In this document: positions 28,429-36,827 of the stretch, in pieces | How positions within the stretch are numbered: the stretch's first letter is position 1 | Layout of the letters: each line of letters begins with the position of its first letter | Assembly (NCBI GenBank): GCA_025350245.1 | Contig: JANXYG010000039.1 | Coordinates: forward strand, 34,357-98,356 | DNA length: 64,000 nucleotides | Reading direction: 5' to 3' | Origin: Betaproteobacteria bacterium | GTDB taxonomy: Bacteria > Pseudomonadota > Gammaproteobacteria > Burkholderiales > Ga0077523 | The notes under the pieces: generated by a model | The model's input: the letters and a program-made list of their open reading frames with translations, nothing else | Told to the model about the DNA's origin: nothing | Database searches by the model: none | Made by a program: the position numbers and the translations under genes

Positions 28429-29238
28429 ATGGAGATTAGAGACAAGGTCGTCATCATCACCGGCGGTGCCAGCGGCATCGGCGCCGGCCTGGCCGAACGC
28501 TTCGCCGCCGAAGGCGCGCGCGGCATCGTGGTGGCCGACATCAACCGGCAACAGGCCGAGGCAGTAGCCCAGGCCATCAATGCTGCCGGGGGTGATCGGG
28601 CGATGGCGCTGCGTTGCGATGTCAGCGTGGAGACCGACATCCGGGCGCTGGTTGCAGCCACCCGTGCGCGCTTCGGCCAGGTCGACATCTTCATGTCCAA
28701 TGCCGGCATCCTGGGCGGCACCGGCGGCTTCGAACTCGACGACCCGCTGTGGGACAAGATGTGGCAGGTGCATGGCATGGCGCACGTCTGGGCGGCGCGC
28801 GCCGTGGTGCCCGAGATGGTGGCGCGTGGCGACGGCTACTTTGTCGTCACGGCATCGGCTGCCGGTCTGCTCACCATCGTGGAATCCGCCCCTTATGCCG
28901 TCACCAAGCATGCGGCGCTGGCCTTTGCCGAATGGTTGCGCGTGGCCTATGGCCGCCGTGGGGTGCGGGTTTCATGCCTTTGCCCGCAGGGGGTGCACAC
29001 CGCCATGACGGCGGGCGGCGGCCGTTCCGCTGCGGCCGACGGCATGCTGACGCCGGCGCAGGTTGCCGCGGACGTGGTGGCGGCGATGCGCGACGAGACC
29101 TTCCTGGTGCTGCCGCACCCCGAAGTGCTGGAATACTTCCGCCGCAAGGGTCAGGACTACGACCGGTGGCTGGGCGGCATGCAGAAGATCTACGCCAGGC
29201 AGGTGCTGGATCCATTGCAACCCGGCGTGGTGAAATGA
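28429..29238 (+). CDS. Short-chain dehydrogenase/reductase
   Basis: 269 aa, three bases after the dehydratase stop. NAD(P)-binding TGGASGIG at residues 11-18, NAG motif at about 90 (MSNAGILGG), catalytic Ser (TASAAG), Tyr156 and Lys160 (YAVTKHA). A classical active SDR. Given tight linkage to the UxaA-type enzyme it may oxidise or reduce an intermediate of the same sugar-acid or hydroxy-acid route. Confidence 0.92.
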   Translation: MEIRDKVVIITGGASGIGAGLAERFAAEGARGIVVADINRQQAEAVAQAINAAGGDRAMALRCDVSVETDIRALVAATRARFGQVDIFMSNAGILGGTGGFELDDPLWDKMWQVHGMAHVWAARAVVPEMVARGDGYFVVTASAAGLLTIVESAPYAVTKHAALAFAEWLRVAYGRRGVRVSCLCPQGVHTAMTAGGGRSAAADGMLTPAQVAADVVAAMRDETFLVLPHPEVLEYFRRKGQDYDRWLGGMQKIYARQVLDPLQPGVVK

Positions 29239-29302
29239 TGACCCGGACGTCGCTCGCTGCGCCAGCTTTCACACCACAGCAGCACTCAGCAGGAGTTTGC
29301 AC

Positions 29303-29935
29303 ATGAAGTTGTACGATTTCGCGCTCGCACCGAATCCTCGCCGGGTACGGATGTTCCTGGCGGAAAAAGGCATCGAGATTCCGTCGGTGCAGATCAACAC
29401 GCGCGAACGCGAGCAATTCGGTGCGCCCTTCATCAAGATCAATCCCTTCTCGGTGGTGCCGGTGCTCGAACTCGACGACGGCACCTGCATCGGCGAGTCG
29501 GTCGCCATCTGCCGCTATCTCGAAGCGCTGCATCCCGCGCCGCCGCTGATGGGTCGTGACGCGAAGGATGTGGCGATCGTCGAGATGTGGAATCGGCGCG
29601 CGGAAGTCGAAGGCATGCAGGCCGCCAGCGAGACAGTGCGCAACTCGGCACCCATGTTTGCGGATCGCGGTATCGCGGGCGTGCCCGGCGGATTTCCGCA
29701 GATCCCGGCGCTGGTCGAGCGCGGCAAAAAGCGCATGGCGCGGTTCTTCGAGTTCTGGGAGCGTCAGCTCGCCGGCAACGCCTTCGTCGCCGGCCCGCAT
29801 TTCACGATCGCCGACATCACGTCGTTCATCACCATCGACTTCGCCAAGCGCGCCGACATTTCGATTCCCGCCGAGTGCGGCAATGTGGCGCGCTGGTACG
29901 AGAAGATCGCCAACCGCCCCAGTGCGCAAGCCTGA
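29303..29935 (+). CDS. Glutathione S-transferase family protein
   Basis: 210 aa, ATG at 29303 with AGGAG eight bases ahead. Thioredoxin-like N-terminal domain (MKLYDFALAPNPRRVRMFLAEKG), cis-Pro region FSVVPVLELDDG, ESVAICRYLE glutathione site, and an all-helical C-terminal domain (HFTIADITSFITIDF). Resembles the bacterial theta/beta-like group, which acts in detoxification or ring/isomer chemistry. Same direction as the SDR with a 64-base gap. Confidence 0.92.
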   Translation: MKLYDFALAPNPRRVRMFLAEKGIEIPSVQINTREREQFGAPFIKINPFSVVPVLELDDGTCIGESVAICRYLEALHPAPPLMGRDAKDVAIVEMWNRRAEVEGMQAASETVRNSAPMFADRGIAGVPGGFPQIPALVERGKKRMARFFEFWERQLAGNAFVAGPHFTIADITSFITIDFAKRADISIPAECGNVARWYEKIANRPSAQA

Positions 29936-29959
29936 CCCAATCGCATTCCAGGAGCAGCC

Positions 29960-30853
29960 ATGCAAGCGAATTCATTTGCACATCGCATGAACACAGCAGA
30001 CAGGGCCGGCGTCCTGAATGCGCCGGTGAACTATCTCGCCGCTGCCAACGAAGCACCGCACATTCAGATCTATCCGCCAGCCAGCGGACTGGCCGCCGTT
30101 CGTCCGGCCTTCGTGCGGCAGACCGTGCCGATTCACGACATCCGGGCGGAAACCGAAGACCTGCGGCTGGACAACTGCGGTTTCGAGTTGCGCACATTGC
30201 CGGCGGCGTTCGGCGACTATTACGATGAGGCCGCGGTACGGGCTCGCTACTATCCGGACGTGGAAGCCTCCATGCTGTCGCTGACCGGCGCACACGCCGT
30301 CGTCGTCTTCGACCACAACGTGCGCAGCACCGCGCGGGCAGCGCGTAACGAACCCGGCGTGCGCACGCCGGCCGAGCAAGTACACAACGACTATACCGAG
30401 CGCTCAGGCCCCAAGCGCAAGCGAGAGATACTCGAAGCTGCAGGCCTCGCCAACCTCATGGATCGGCACGTGGCGTTCATCAACCTGTGGCGCCCGATCA
30501 TCGGTCCGGTGCGGGACAATCCGCTGGCCGTGTGCGATGCGCGCAGCGTGCTGCCGTCCGACTTCGTCGCCACCGAGATCCGGCATTTCGGCGAGGACGA
30601 TCTGGAAACCCCACGCCATATCGGCGAAATCTACTCAGTCATCTACCAACCGGCACACCGATGGTTCTACGTGTCGGAAATGCAGCCCGACGAAGTGCTG
30701 TTGCTGAAATGCTACGACTCGCGCACCGATGGGCGCGCGCGTTTCATGCCGCATACGGGTTTTCAGAACCCGGAGTGCCAGAGCGATTTCGTGCCGCGCG
30801 AAAGCATCGAAGCGCGCACGCTGGTGGTCTTCGACGAGTGCTGCGGACCATGA
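29960..30853 (+). CDS. CmcJ/NvfI-like oxygenase-family protein
   Basis: 297 aa. Recognised by the pattern PAEQVHNDYTE (candidate metal-binding His-x-Asp), FINLWRPI.GPVRDNPLAVCDA, IYQPAHRWFYVSEM and HTGFQNP, which characterise the CmcJ/NvfI family, Fe(II)-dependent relatives of 2-oxoglutarate oxygenases found in beta-lactam and fungal metabolite pathways. In bacteria these are often isolated genes in catabolic or secondary metabolism loci. Substrate unknown. A GGAGC ribosome site precedes the ATG. Confidence 0.8.
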   Translation: MQANSFAHRMNTADRAGVLNAPVNYLAAANEAPHIQIYPPASGLAAVRPAFVRQTVPIHDIRAETEDLRLDNCGFELRTLPAAFGDYYDEAAVRARYYPDVEASMLSLTGAHAVVVFDHNVRSTARAARNEPGVRTPAEQVHNDYTERSGPKRKREILEAAGLANLMDRHVAFINLWRPIIGPVRDNPLAVCDARSVLPSDFVATEIRHFGEDDLETPRHIGEIYSVIYQPAHRWFYVSEMQPDEVLLLKCYDSRTDGRARFMPHTGFQNPECQSDFVPRESIEARTLVVFDECCGP

Positions 30854-30953
30854 GAATCGAATCCCTCGACACCACGGATTGAATAGCCGGCATTCTTTCG
30901 CTTGCCGTCCGCCAAACATGAGCGCCCTGTATGCCGATCATGGCACGCATGTG

Positions 30954-31087
30954 CATTCCATGCCCGGTTCAAGACCGACCTGGACCTGACGCGGCCGCCG
31001 TCTGGCAAGTTCGGCACCAACACCCTGCCTGGTGTGCGACTTGGCCGCACTGACGATGAACATCCTGCACCTGATGGGGCGAGGCTG
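30954..31087 (+). mobile_element. IS1380-type transposase C-terminal remnant
   Basis: The frame FHARFKTDLDLTRPPSGKFGTN resembles the conserved end of IS1380 transposases (F-K-T/S-D-L-D-L ... P-S-G-K-F-x-T-N). The continuation in the next frame, CDLAALTMNILHLMG, also fits, so at least one frameshift has occurred. No terminal inverted repeats or N-terminal part are visible. A dead fragment. Confidence 0.55.
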
Positions 31088-31133
31088 ACTACTCGGGCCA
31101 GGCGCCCCGGTTTGCCCCAGCGGAGCCTTGCGA

Positions 31134-32375
31134 CTACCGCGGGCGCTCCATCCTGCATCGGTGCGGCAGAACGGTGTCGTCCGCTTCGATACGTCCCTCG
31201 GTCTTCCACCCGAAACCGGTGTTCTCGACGTCGTACTTCAATGCGTCGCCGGCCTTGGTGAACACGGCCACGTACTGGGGTTGCATCAACTGGTGATCAT
31301 CCGCGCGCATCCACATCGCGCCCGTGCCCGAGTCGTAGCGCATGGTCTCCAGAACCCTCGCGACCTTGATCGGATCGGTGGACTTGGCGGTATCGATCGC
31401 GCTTGCCCACATCTCGACGGCATTTTTCTGCGGCAGCATGTTCCACTCCTCCCTGTACCTCCTCTTGTACTCGAGGTAATAGGGCAGGAGCCTCGTGTCG
31501 GCGATGTTGGCGTGCCAGGGACTGACGTTTACCAGACGTTCCGCGCCGGCCTTTGCGATAGCCGTGGGTGTTCCTATGAAGTGCGAGTGCAGTGTGTAGA
31601 AGCGTGCGACCAGTCCCGAATCGTGGCCGGCCCGCACGAGAAGGATCAGATCCGGACCCCAGTTGCTCGTGATGATAGTGTCGGCGCCAGCGGCCTTGAT
31701 CTTCGCCGCATAGGGCGCGAAGTCCTTGGTCTTCTGCAACTGGATCAGGTCGTCACCGACGATCTCGATGTCGGGACGACGCCTGGTCAGTTCCTCGCGC
31801 AATAGCTTCCGCACCGCCTGGCCATAGGCGTAGTCCTGATTGACCAAGTACACCTTCGAAACGCCCTTGGTCGCGGCCACTTGGCGCGCGAGCGCCGTCA
31901 CCCTCATGTCGGCGTTCGCGTCGAACCGGAAATACCAGAAACTGCACTGCTCGTTCGTGAGCTCGGGCGCGAGACCACCATAGTTGAGGAACAGGATGGT
32001 CCCGTCCGGATTGCGCGCGTTGTGTTTTCCGATTGCCTCCGACAGCGCGATCGCAACGTGCGAGCCGGTCGTTCCGAACACGAAGTGGATCCCTTGGTCG
32101 GACACTGCCTTCAGGGCGATCAGGGCCTCCGCCGGGCTCGCCTTGCTGTCGAACGGCACGACCTCGATCTTCTGGCCACCGAGCACGCCGCCCTGGGCGT
32201 TCACCTGGTCTACAGCGAACTGCACGTGGTTAGCCCACCATTTCCCGACGGCGGCCGGCGGCCCGCTCAGCGCCTCGATTACCGCCACCCGGATCGTCTC
32301 GGTTGCATTCCCGGCGCCCGTTGCAAACGCGAGAATGCACCCTACCACGGCAGGACCCATGCGAATCTTGACCAT
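31134..32375 (-). CDS. ABC-transporter substrate-binding protein, branched-chain amino acid type
   Basis: 413 aa, ATG at 32375 with GGGAGGGG upstream. Signal peptide (VGCILAFATGAGNA), then the Leu/Ile/Val-binding (periplasmic-binding type 1) fold: IRVAVIEALSGPPAAVGKW, QGIHFVFGTTGSH, and KVYLVNQDYAYGQ. Such proteins in Betaproteobacteria often bind aromatic or other small acids rather than amino acids. No permease or ATPase genes are adjacent, so this is an orphan component. Ends 46 bases from the IS1380 remnant on the other strand. Confidence 0.88.
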   Translation of the reverse strand: MVKIRMGPAVVGCILAFATGAGNATETIRVAVIEALSGPPAAVGKWWANHVQFAVDQVNAQGGVLGGQKIEVVPFDSKASPAEALIALKAVSDQGIHFVFGTTGSHVAIALSEAIGKHNARNPDGTILFLNYGGLAPELTNEQCSFWYFRFDANADMRVTALARQVAATKGVSKVYLVNQDYAYGQAVRKLLREELTRRRPDIEIVGDDLIQLQKTKDFAPYAAKIKAAGADTIITSNWGPDLILLVRAGHDSGLVARFYTLHSHFIGTPTAIAKAGAERLVNVSPWHANIADTRLLPYYLEYKRRYREEWNMLPQKNAVEMWASAIDTAKSTDPIKVARVLETMRYDSGTGAMWMRADDHQLMQPQYVAVFTKAGDALKYDVENTGFGWKTEGRIEADDTVLPHRCRMERPR

Positions 32376-32545
32376 CGACCCCTCCCGGGACAACCGCAAT
32401 CCGCCTCTCGATTCTTTTCTTGGGTCGCGTCTCGGCTCTCCGTTACGTGTTGCGAAGCCTGCGCGAGACCGTCGGCCCGGCTCGGCGTCTCGTTTAAATC
32501 CTACGCTGGAAAGCGATACGGCGGCAAGCCCCGGCCCGCTGCCGA

Positions 32546-32715
32546 TCACATGTTCCGCCGGTAGTGCAACGCCACCTCGGACAGCGCATTGGAGCTCTGG
32601 CCGAGCGAGCAGCAGCGCACCGCATCCAGCATCAGCACTGCAAAGACGCCGTCATTGCGGATCACCTCGCTCTTCAGGCGTTCCACCATGGCCGGCTGGG
32701 ATCTGTGGACAGCAC
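32546..32715 (-). other. Unassigned minus-strand frame end
   Basis: The last 50 codons of a minus-strand frame (from MVERLKSEVIRNDG to the stop at 32546) have protein-like composition and differ from the arginine-rich shadows around them, but I recognise no family and no start. The 170 bases between it and the binding-protein gene hold nothing I can identify. Possibly the tail of an eroded gene. Confidence 0.3.
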
Positions 32716-32754
32716 CCTCGGTGAGCCGTTGTGGCGCCAACCGGGCGGTTCCCG

Positions 32755-33232
32755 TCCGGAAGGGCGAGCCTATGCGGGGGAATTCAATCTGGCCTGGATC
32801 GAAGAAGCCACTCGCCCGGACGACTACGCGGGTTACACGCACCTGCGGGTGCATGGCGGAATCCCCATTGCTGCCGGTGAGAACCTGCATACCGTCGCCG
32901 AGTTCACCGCGCTGATCCAGGCTGGCGGTGTCGACTTCCCGGAGCCGGACCTGACGACCTGAGGGGGCATCACACCACGGATGAAGATCGCTCGTCTTGC
33001 CGAGGCGCATGGCCTGCCGGTGACCTCGCATGGCGTGCACGATGTACATGTGCATCTTCTCGCGGCCGCGCCGAATGCGGCGTACCTCGAAGTCCACGGG
33101 CTCGGTCCGGAGCGCTTTATGGCGCAACCGCTGCAACTGCAGGACGGCATGACCATTGCCCCGGACCGGCCAGGGCACGGGATCGAGTTCGATTGGGCCG
33201 CGCTGGATGCCTACCGCGTGGGGTCCGCGTAG
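32755..33232 (+). pseudogene. Enolase-superfamily (mandelate racemase/muconate lactonizing-like) enzyme, C-terminal remnant
   Basis: The frame WIEEATRPDDYAGY, then PIAAGENLHTVAEFTALI, FPEPDLTT, a TGA stop at 32960-32962, then in the same frame GGITPRMKIARLAEAHGLPV, SHGVHDVHVHLL and APDRPGHGIEFDW. These are the metal-binding and catalytic C-terminal blocks of the superfamily (acidic ligands in EEATRPDD and GENLH, catalytic His in SHGVHD). About 160 of 370 residues remain; the N-terminal capping domain and first metal ligand are gone, and a nonsense codon interrupts the rest. Confidence 0.8.
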
Positions 33233-33300
33233 GCCGACCGGGCCAGAGGTATGAGCGGCTGGCTGGCAACCACCGCCATCGAGTAACCCGCGCGGAAAAG

Positions 33301-33335
33301 ACAACGCCCCCTACCTTCCGGTGAGGGGGCGTTGT
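33301..33335 (-). terminator. Rho-independent terminator of the PEP-CTERM gene
   Basis: Perfect 12-bp stem (33301-33312 pairs with 33324-33335), GC-rich, 11-base loop, followed in the minus direction by CTTTTCC. Lies 17 bases beyond the stop of the PEP-CTERM gene. Confidence 0.8.
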
Positions 33336-33352
33336 TCATGGAATTGCGTGGT

Positions 33353-34006
33353 TCAGCCGCGAGCGCGACGGCGGACCATCATGCCACCGAGGCCAAGACC
33401 GACCAGCATCAATGCGTAGGTCGAAGGCTCCGGAACCGCGGCTACGCCGCCAACATAGTCCAACGCCTCATCGTGCGTGGCGACCGCCACGCCGTAGTTG
33501 ACGACCCCGCCGAAGGTCCCGTTGCTCCAGAAGTTGACCACTTTGCCCCCACCGATATTGAACAACAGCCCGTAGATATCGAGGAATCCGCCGAAGAACG
33601 GGTAGTCCGAGGCGGTTTGCGGCGAGCCGCCGGGGTAGAAGAGGTTGTCAAAACTCAGGGAGCCGTGATTCTCCGGCGGCAGGCCAGATGCTACCGCGAA
33701 CTTGCTGAAATCGTTCGGCGCCAGCAGGTTCAGGGCTTCCGGCGCGTCGCGCGTGATTGCCACGAGCGAAACGATCGTGGCGTTGACGATGTTCAGGCCG
33801 TTGTTCGTGTCGGTGAAAGTACCGCTGACGCCGGTGACCTCGAAGGCCTGCGGATACTTCGCGTCGGTGGCGGCGCCATAGGTCAGCTCGACCGTGCCGC
33901 TTACCCCGGGGCCGCTGAAGCTGAAGTCGAATGTGCCGGCGGCTGCCTGCAAAGGCAGCGACGCGGCCACGAGCAGCACTGCGGAAACTACGAGTGATTT
34001 TTTCAT
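33353..34006 (-). CDS. PEP-CTERM sorting-domain exported protein
   Basis: 217 aa. Signal peptide MKKSLVVSAVLLVAASLPLQ; the C-terminus VPEPSTYALMLVGLGLGGMM followed by RRRARG is a textbook PEP-CTERM signal: VPEP box, one membrane helix, arginine cluster. Such proteins are processed by exosortase and delivered to the outer surface or biofilm matrix. The body is Gly/Asn-rich beta structure of unknown function. Exosortase itself is not in this window. The gene has its own terminator. Confidence 0.9.
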   Translation of the reverse strand: MKKSLVVSAVLLVAASLPLQAAAGTFDFSFSGPGVSGTVELTYGAATDAKYPQAFEVTGVSGTFTDTNNGLNIVNATIVSLVAITRDAPEALNLLAPNDFSKFAVASGLPPENHGSLSFDNLFYPGGSPQTASDYPFFGGFLDIYGLLFNIGGGKVVNFWSNGTFGGVVNYGVAVATHDEALDYVGGVAAVPEPSTYALMLVGLGLGGMMVRRRARG

Positions 34007-34273
34007 TGCAAGGATTCCCCCATTGAATGCGAACTCTGCCTCACCCCGCAATTGCCGATCCATTGCAAACGAAGCGGCCGATGAGCGCAGATCGCGGACT
34101 TCGACGACCCGGTCGTGATGTCGTCCGGGTATCCATTCGAGTATAACGATCCCGAACAAGGAGGCGCAAGATGACTCAGAGCATGAAAGCCGACGCCGGA
34201 GTACGGCCTGGTGCCAGCGAAAATTCACCCTCGACCGAACGCGAGCTCCGGCACTCGCCCGGCGATGCTCCTC

Positions 34274-34630
34274 TCAGCCCGTGCTCCCCAGCCGCACCTT
34301 CACGAAGCCGCTTGCCGCATAGCGCGTCACCCGCGCGTAGTGGCGCTCGGTGACGTAGAGCACGCGCTGGCGGGCGCGCTCGCCGCTGAAGGTGCCCACG
34401 AACACCACTGCGCGCGCCGCCTGACTGATGTCGATGAAGCCACCCGCGCCGGCCAGCCGCGGGCCGAACTTGCTCACGTTCATGTTGTGCGCCGTCATCG
34501 CGATGGCCAGCGCTTCGAGCGTCAACGCCTCGCGCTCCATCGTCAGGTTGCCGTCGGCATCGGCGGTGGTGGCGCGGATGATTGGCCAGGCCTTTGTGGC
34601 CGAAGTGGTTGAGGCCGCGCGTCTTGCCAT
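34274..34630 (-). pseudogene. Acyl-CoA:acetate/propionate CoA-transferase remnant
   Basis: 118-codon frame with blocks [20 protein letters not shown], then [20 protein letters not shown] and VVFVGTFSG, then [16 protein letters not shown], in the order found in YdiF-type CoA-transferases, but separated by far fewer residues than in a complete enzyme of about 520-650 aa. Internal deletions and missing N-terminal half; the active-site Glu region is absent. No plausible start context. Confidence 0.65.
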
Positions 34631-34731
34631 CGCCTTGCCCGGCGGCCTATACCAGCGTCAGCCCGCGCGGAGAGCCACTACCGGTTCCGATGTGGTGGCC
34701 AGGAAGCGATCTTCCAGCGCAAGCCAGATGC

Positions 34732-35511
34732 TCACAGCACGCTGTTGTAGAGCCCACCATCCATCAAGAGGCTTTGTCCCGTGATGTAACCGGCGTGGTC
34801 ACTACACAGGAACGCACAGGTGTTGCCGAATTCGGTGCTGGAGCCGAATCGCTTCGCGGGGACCAGTGCAGCACGCTGAGTGGCAGCTTGTTCCGGGGAT
34901 ACCCCGGCATTCCTTGCCCATGTCGCAACGCTACCACGCAGACGGTCTGTATCGAAGTAGCCGGGCAGAATGTTGTTGATGGTGACGTTGTGCTCGGCCA
35001 CCGTGCGCGCCACGCCCGCCATGAAAGCCGTCAACCCGGCGCGCGCGCCACTGGAAAGATCGAGTCCGGCAATCGGCATCTTCACGCTCATCGACGTGAT
35101 GTTGACGATGCGCCCGAAGCGCTGCGCGATCATGTGGTCGATCACTTTCTGGATCAACTCGATGGGTGTCACCATATTCATGGTCACCCCATCCAGCATC
35201 GCAGCACGATCCACCTCACGAAAATCCCGAAATGGCGGGCCGCCGTTGTTGTTGATGAGAATATCCGGATTCGGGCAGGCCGCCAGCACTGCCGCCTGGC
35301 CCTCGGGCGTGCTGATATCCCCCACAATCGGCGTCACCGAGACACCGGTCTGTTCGGCAATCTCGGCGGCTGTCGATTCGAGGATGGCCCTGTCCCGCCC
35401 ATTCAAGACGAGCGACACGCCGGCCGTGGCCAGCGCCATTGCACATCCCTTGCCCAGACCGCGGCTGGACGCGCACACGATTGCCTTGCGACCCCTGATA
35501 CCTAGATCCAT
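34732..35511 (-). CDS. SDR-family protein lacking the catalytic Tyr-Lys pair
   Basis: 259 aa. Rossmann fold with CASSRGLGKG near residues 13-22, INNNGG around 87 and ITSMSVK holding the Ser. At the YxxxK position the sequence reads LSSGARAGLTAF, so the usual Tyr and Lys are missing. A subgroup of 3-oxoacyl-ACP-reductase-like proteins has this feature; its activity is not clear. C-terminal YITGQSLLMDGG is normal. May be a divergent enzyme rather than a broken one, since the rest is intact. A GGGGGA ribosome site precedes the ATG. Confidence 0.87.
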   Translation of the reverse strand: MDLGIRGRKAIVCASSRGLGKGCAMALATAGVSLVLNGRDRAILESTAAEIAEQTGVSVTPIVGDISTPEGQAAVLAACPNPDILINNNGGPPFRDFREVDRAAMLDGVTMNMVTPIELIQKVIDHMIAQRFGRIVNITSMSVKMPIAGLDLSSGARAGLTAFMAGVARTVAEHNVTINNILPGYFDTDRLRGSVATWARNAGVSPEQAATQRAALVPAKRFGSSTEFGNTCAFLCSDHAGYITGQSLLMDGGLYNSVL

Positions 35512-35574
35512 AGCTCCCCCTGCGGAATTGTCGATCGAACACGAAAATTCAAAAACGGCATGCCGGGCGCCTGC

Positions 35575-36345
35575 CTAAGACGCCGACAACCCGCCATCCG
35601 CCGAATACACACCACCCGTGCAAAGGCTCGCGTCATCGGAGGCGAGGAACAACATGACGTTCGCCACTTCCTCGGGGGTGCCGTAGCGCTTCAGCGGCAG
35701 GTTGGCGAGGACCACTGCGCGCGCCTTCTCCGGAGCGCCCGGCGATCGGCCCTCTTCGATGTTGCGCATCATGCGGGTTTCGGTCGGGCCGGGCAGCACC
35801 GCATTGACGCGTATGCCATGCGCCGCGCATTCCAGGGCTGCCGTGCGCATCAGTCCGAGTTCGGCATGCTTGCTAGCGATATAGGCGCAGTTGCCCTGGC
35901 CGCGCCCCCGGATGCCGCCGATGGACGATGTGATGATGATGCTGCCGCCACCGCGCTTGCGCAGCGCCGGGATCGTTGCCTTCAACCCGAGAAACACGCC
36001 ACGGATGTTGATCGCCATGACCTGGTCGAACACGTCGAGCGGATAGTCCTCGATCGTGGCAGTGGCGCCTTCCACCCCGGCATTGGCGAGGAAGATGTCG
36101 AGGCCGCCGAAGCGATCGAGCGCCGCCTTCACCATGCGCTCGTTGTCTTCGGGGCGGGACACGTCGGCGACCACCGCGCTCGCCCGATCCGCACCGATCC
36201 GGTCCACCGCCGTCTGCAACGCCTGCTCGTTGCGCCCCACGAGCACCAGCTTCGCGCCTTCGCGCGCGAACAGCTCTGCGGCTGCCAAGCCGATGCCGCT
36301 CCCCGCGCCAGTGATCAATGCAACTTTGCCGTCCAGCCTCTCCAT
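35575..36345 (-). CDS. Short-chain dehydrogenase/reductase (glucose-1-dehydrogenase-like)
   Basis: 256 aa from the ATG at 36345, preceded by GGAGGCGAC. TGAGSGIG cofactor loop at 12-19, LANAGVEG, SSIGG with catalytic Ser, and YIASKHA with Tyr and Lys. C-terminal TGGVYSADGG. Typical FabG-like oxidoreductase; substrate unknown. Longer frames upstream run into the amidase remnant and are not part of this gene. Confidence 0.91.
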   Translation of the reverse strand: MERLDGKVALITGAGSGIGLAAAELFAREGAKLVLVGRNEQALQTAVDRIGADRASAVVADVSRPEDNERMVKAALDRFGGLDIFLANAGVEGATATIEDYPLDVFDQVMAINIRGVFLGLKATIPALRKRGGGSIIITSSIGGIRGRGQGNCAYIASKHAELGLMRTAALECAAHGIRVNAVLPGPTETRMMRNIEEGRSPGAPEKARAVVLANLPLKRYGTPEEVANVMLFLASDDASLCTGGVYSADGGLSAS

Positions 36346-36371
36346 GTCGCCTCCTTCGAGTTTCGTCTGTG

Positions 36372-36670
36372 TCAGTTCAGCGCGCGCTCGACCCACGCCG
36401 CGCACGCAAGCGCGCGGGCATCGTCCCACGATCTGCACGCCTGGCGGCAGGCCATTGGGGCCTTGACCGGCCGGCACGTGAATCGCGCGCGTATGCAACA
36501 GGCGCCAAGTGCGATTGAACACGGAATCGCCCGTGGCGTCGATGACTTGCCGTGGGGCGTTTGGGCCGCGTTGCGCGGATTGGTCGCCGGCCCGGGCGGA
36601 AAAGTCGCGAACTCGGTGGTGACGGTCTTGCCGACAATGATCGCGCCCGCACGCCTGGCTACCCAGGGAG
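36372..36670 (-). pseudogene. Amidase (GatA-like) remnant
   Basis: In one minus frame, RRAGAIIVGKTVTTEFATFP and TNPRNAAQTPHGKSS match the amidase-signature region just before the catalytic Ser; in another frame shortly after, VFNRTWRLLHTRAIHVPAGQ and NGLPPGVQIVG match the C-terminal end, and the first frame ends ALACAAWVERALN. The Gly/Ser-rich active-site loop and about 250 residues are deleted, with a frameshift. Confidence 0.75.
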
Positions 36671-36827
36671 GCCCCCCGGCTGTACCGGGGGGATTGTTGA
36701 CCGAGCCGTCGGCGTCCGGCGACAAACCCTGCGCGCGAGCCCGCCATATGCCGACCCTATGCCAAGCGTAGAATCGTAAGCTTCGCGATGGATTCTTCTT
36801 CTGCACGCCGGGGGCGGCGTCGGCAAC

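Noticed and set aside
26326..28911. Minus-strand open frame of 861 codons over the UxaA-type gene
   Set aside because: Composition is that of an antisense frame (His, Arg, Asp, Gly), with no domain; the plus-strand genes explain the DNA.
32960..32962. TGA as a selenocysteine codon in the enolase-superfamily remnant
   Set aside because: The gene lacks its N-terminal domain, no SECIS-like stem was seen directly after the codon, and the family is not known to use selenocysteine; a nonsense mutation is simpler.
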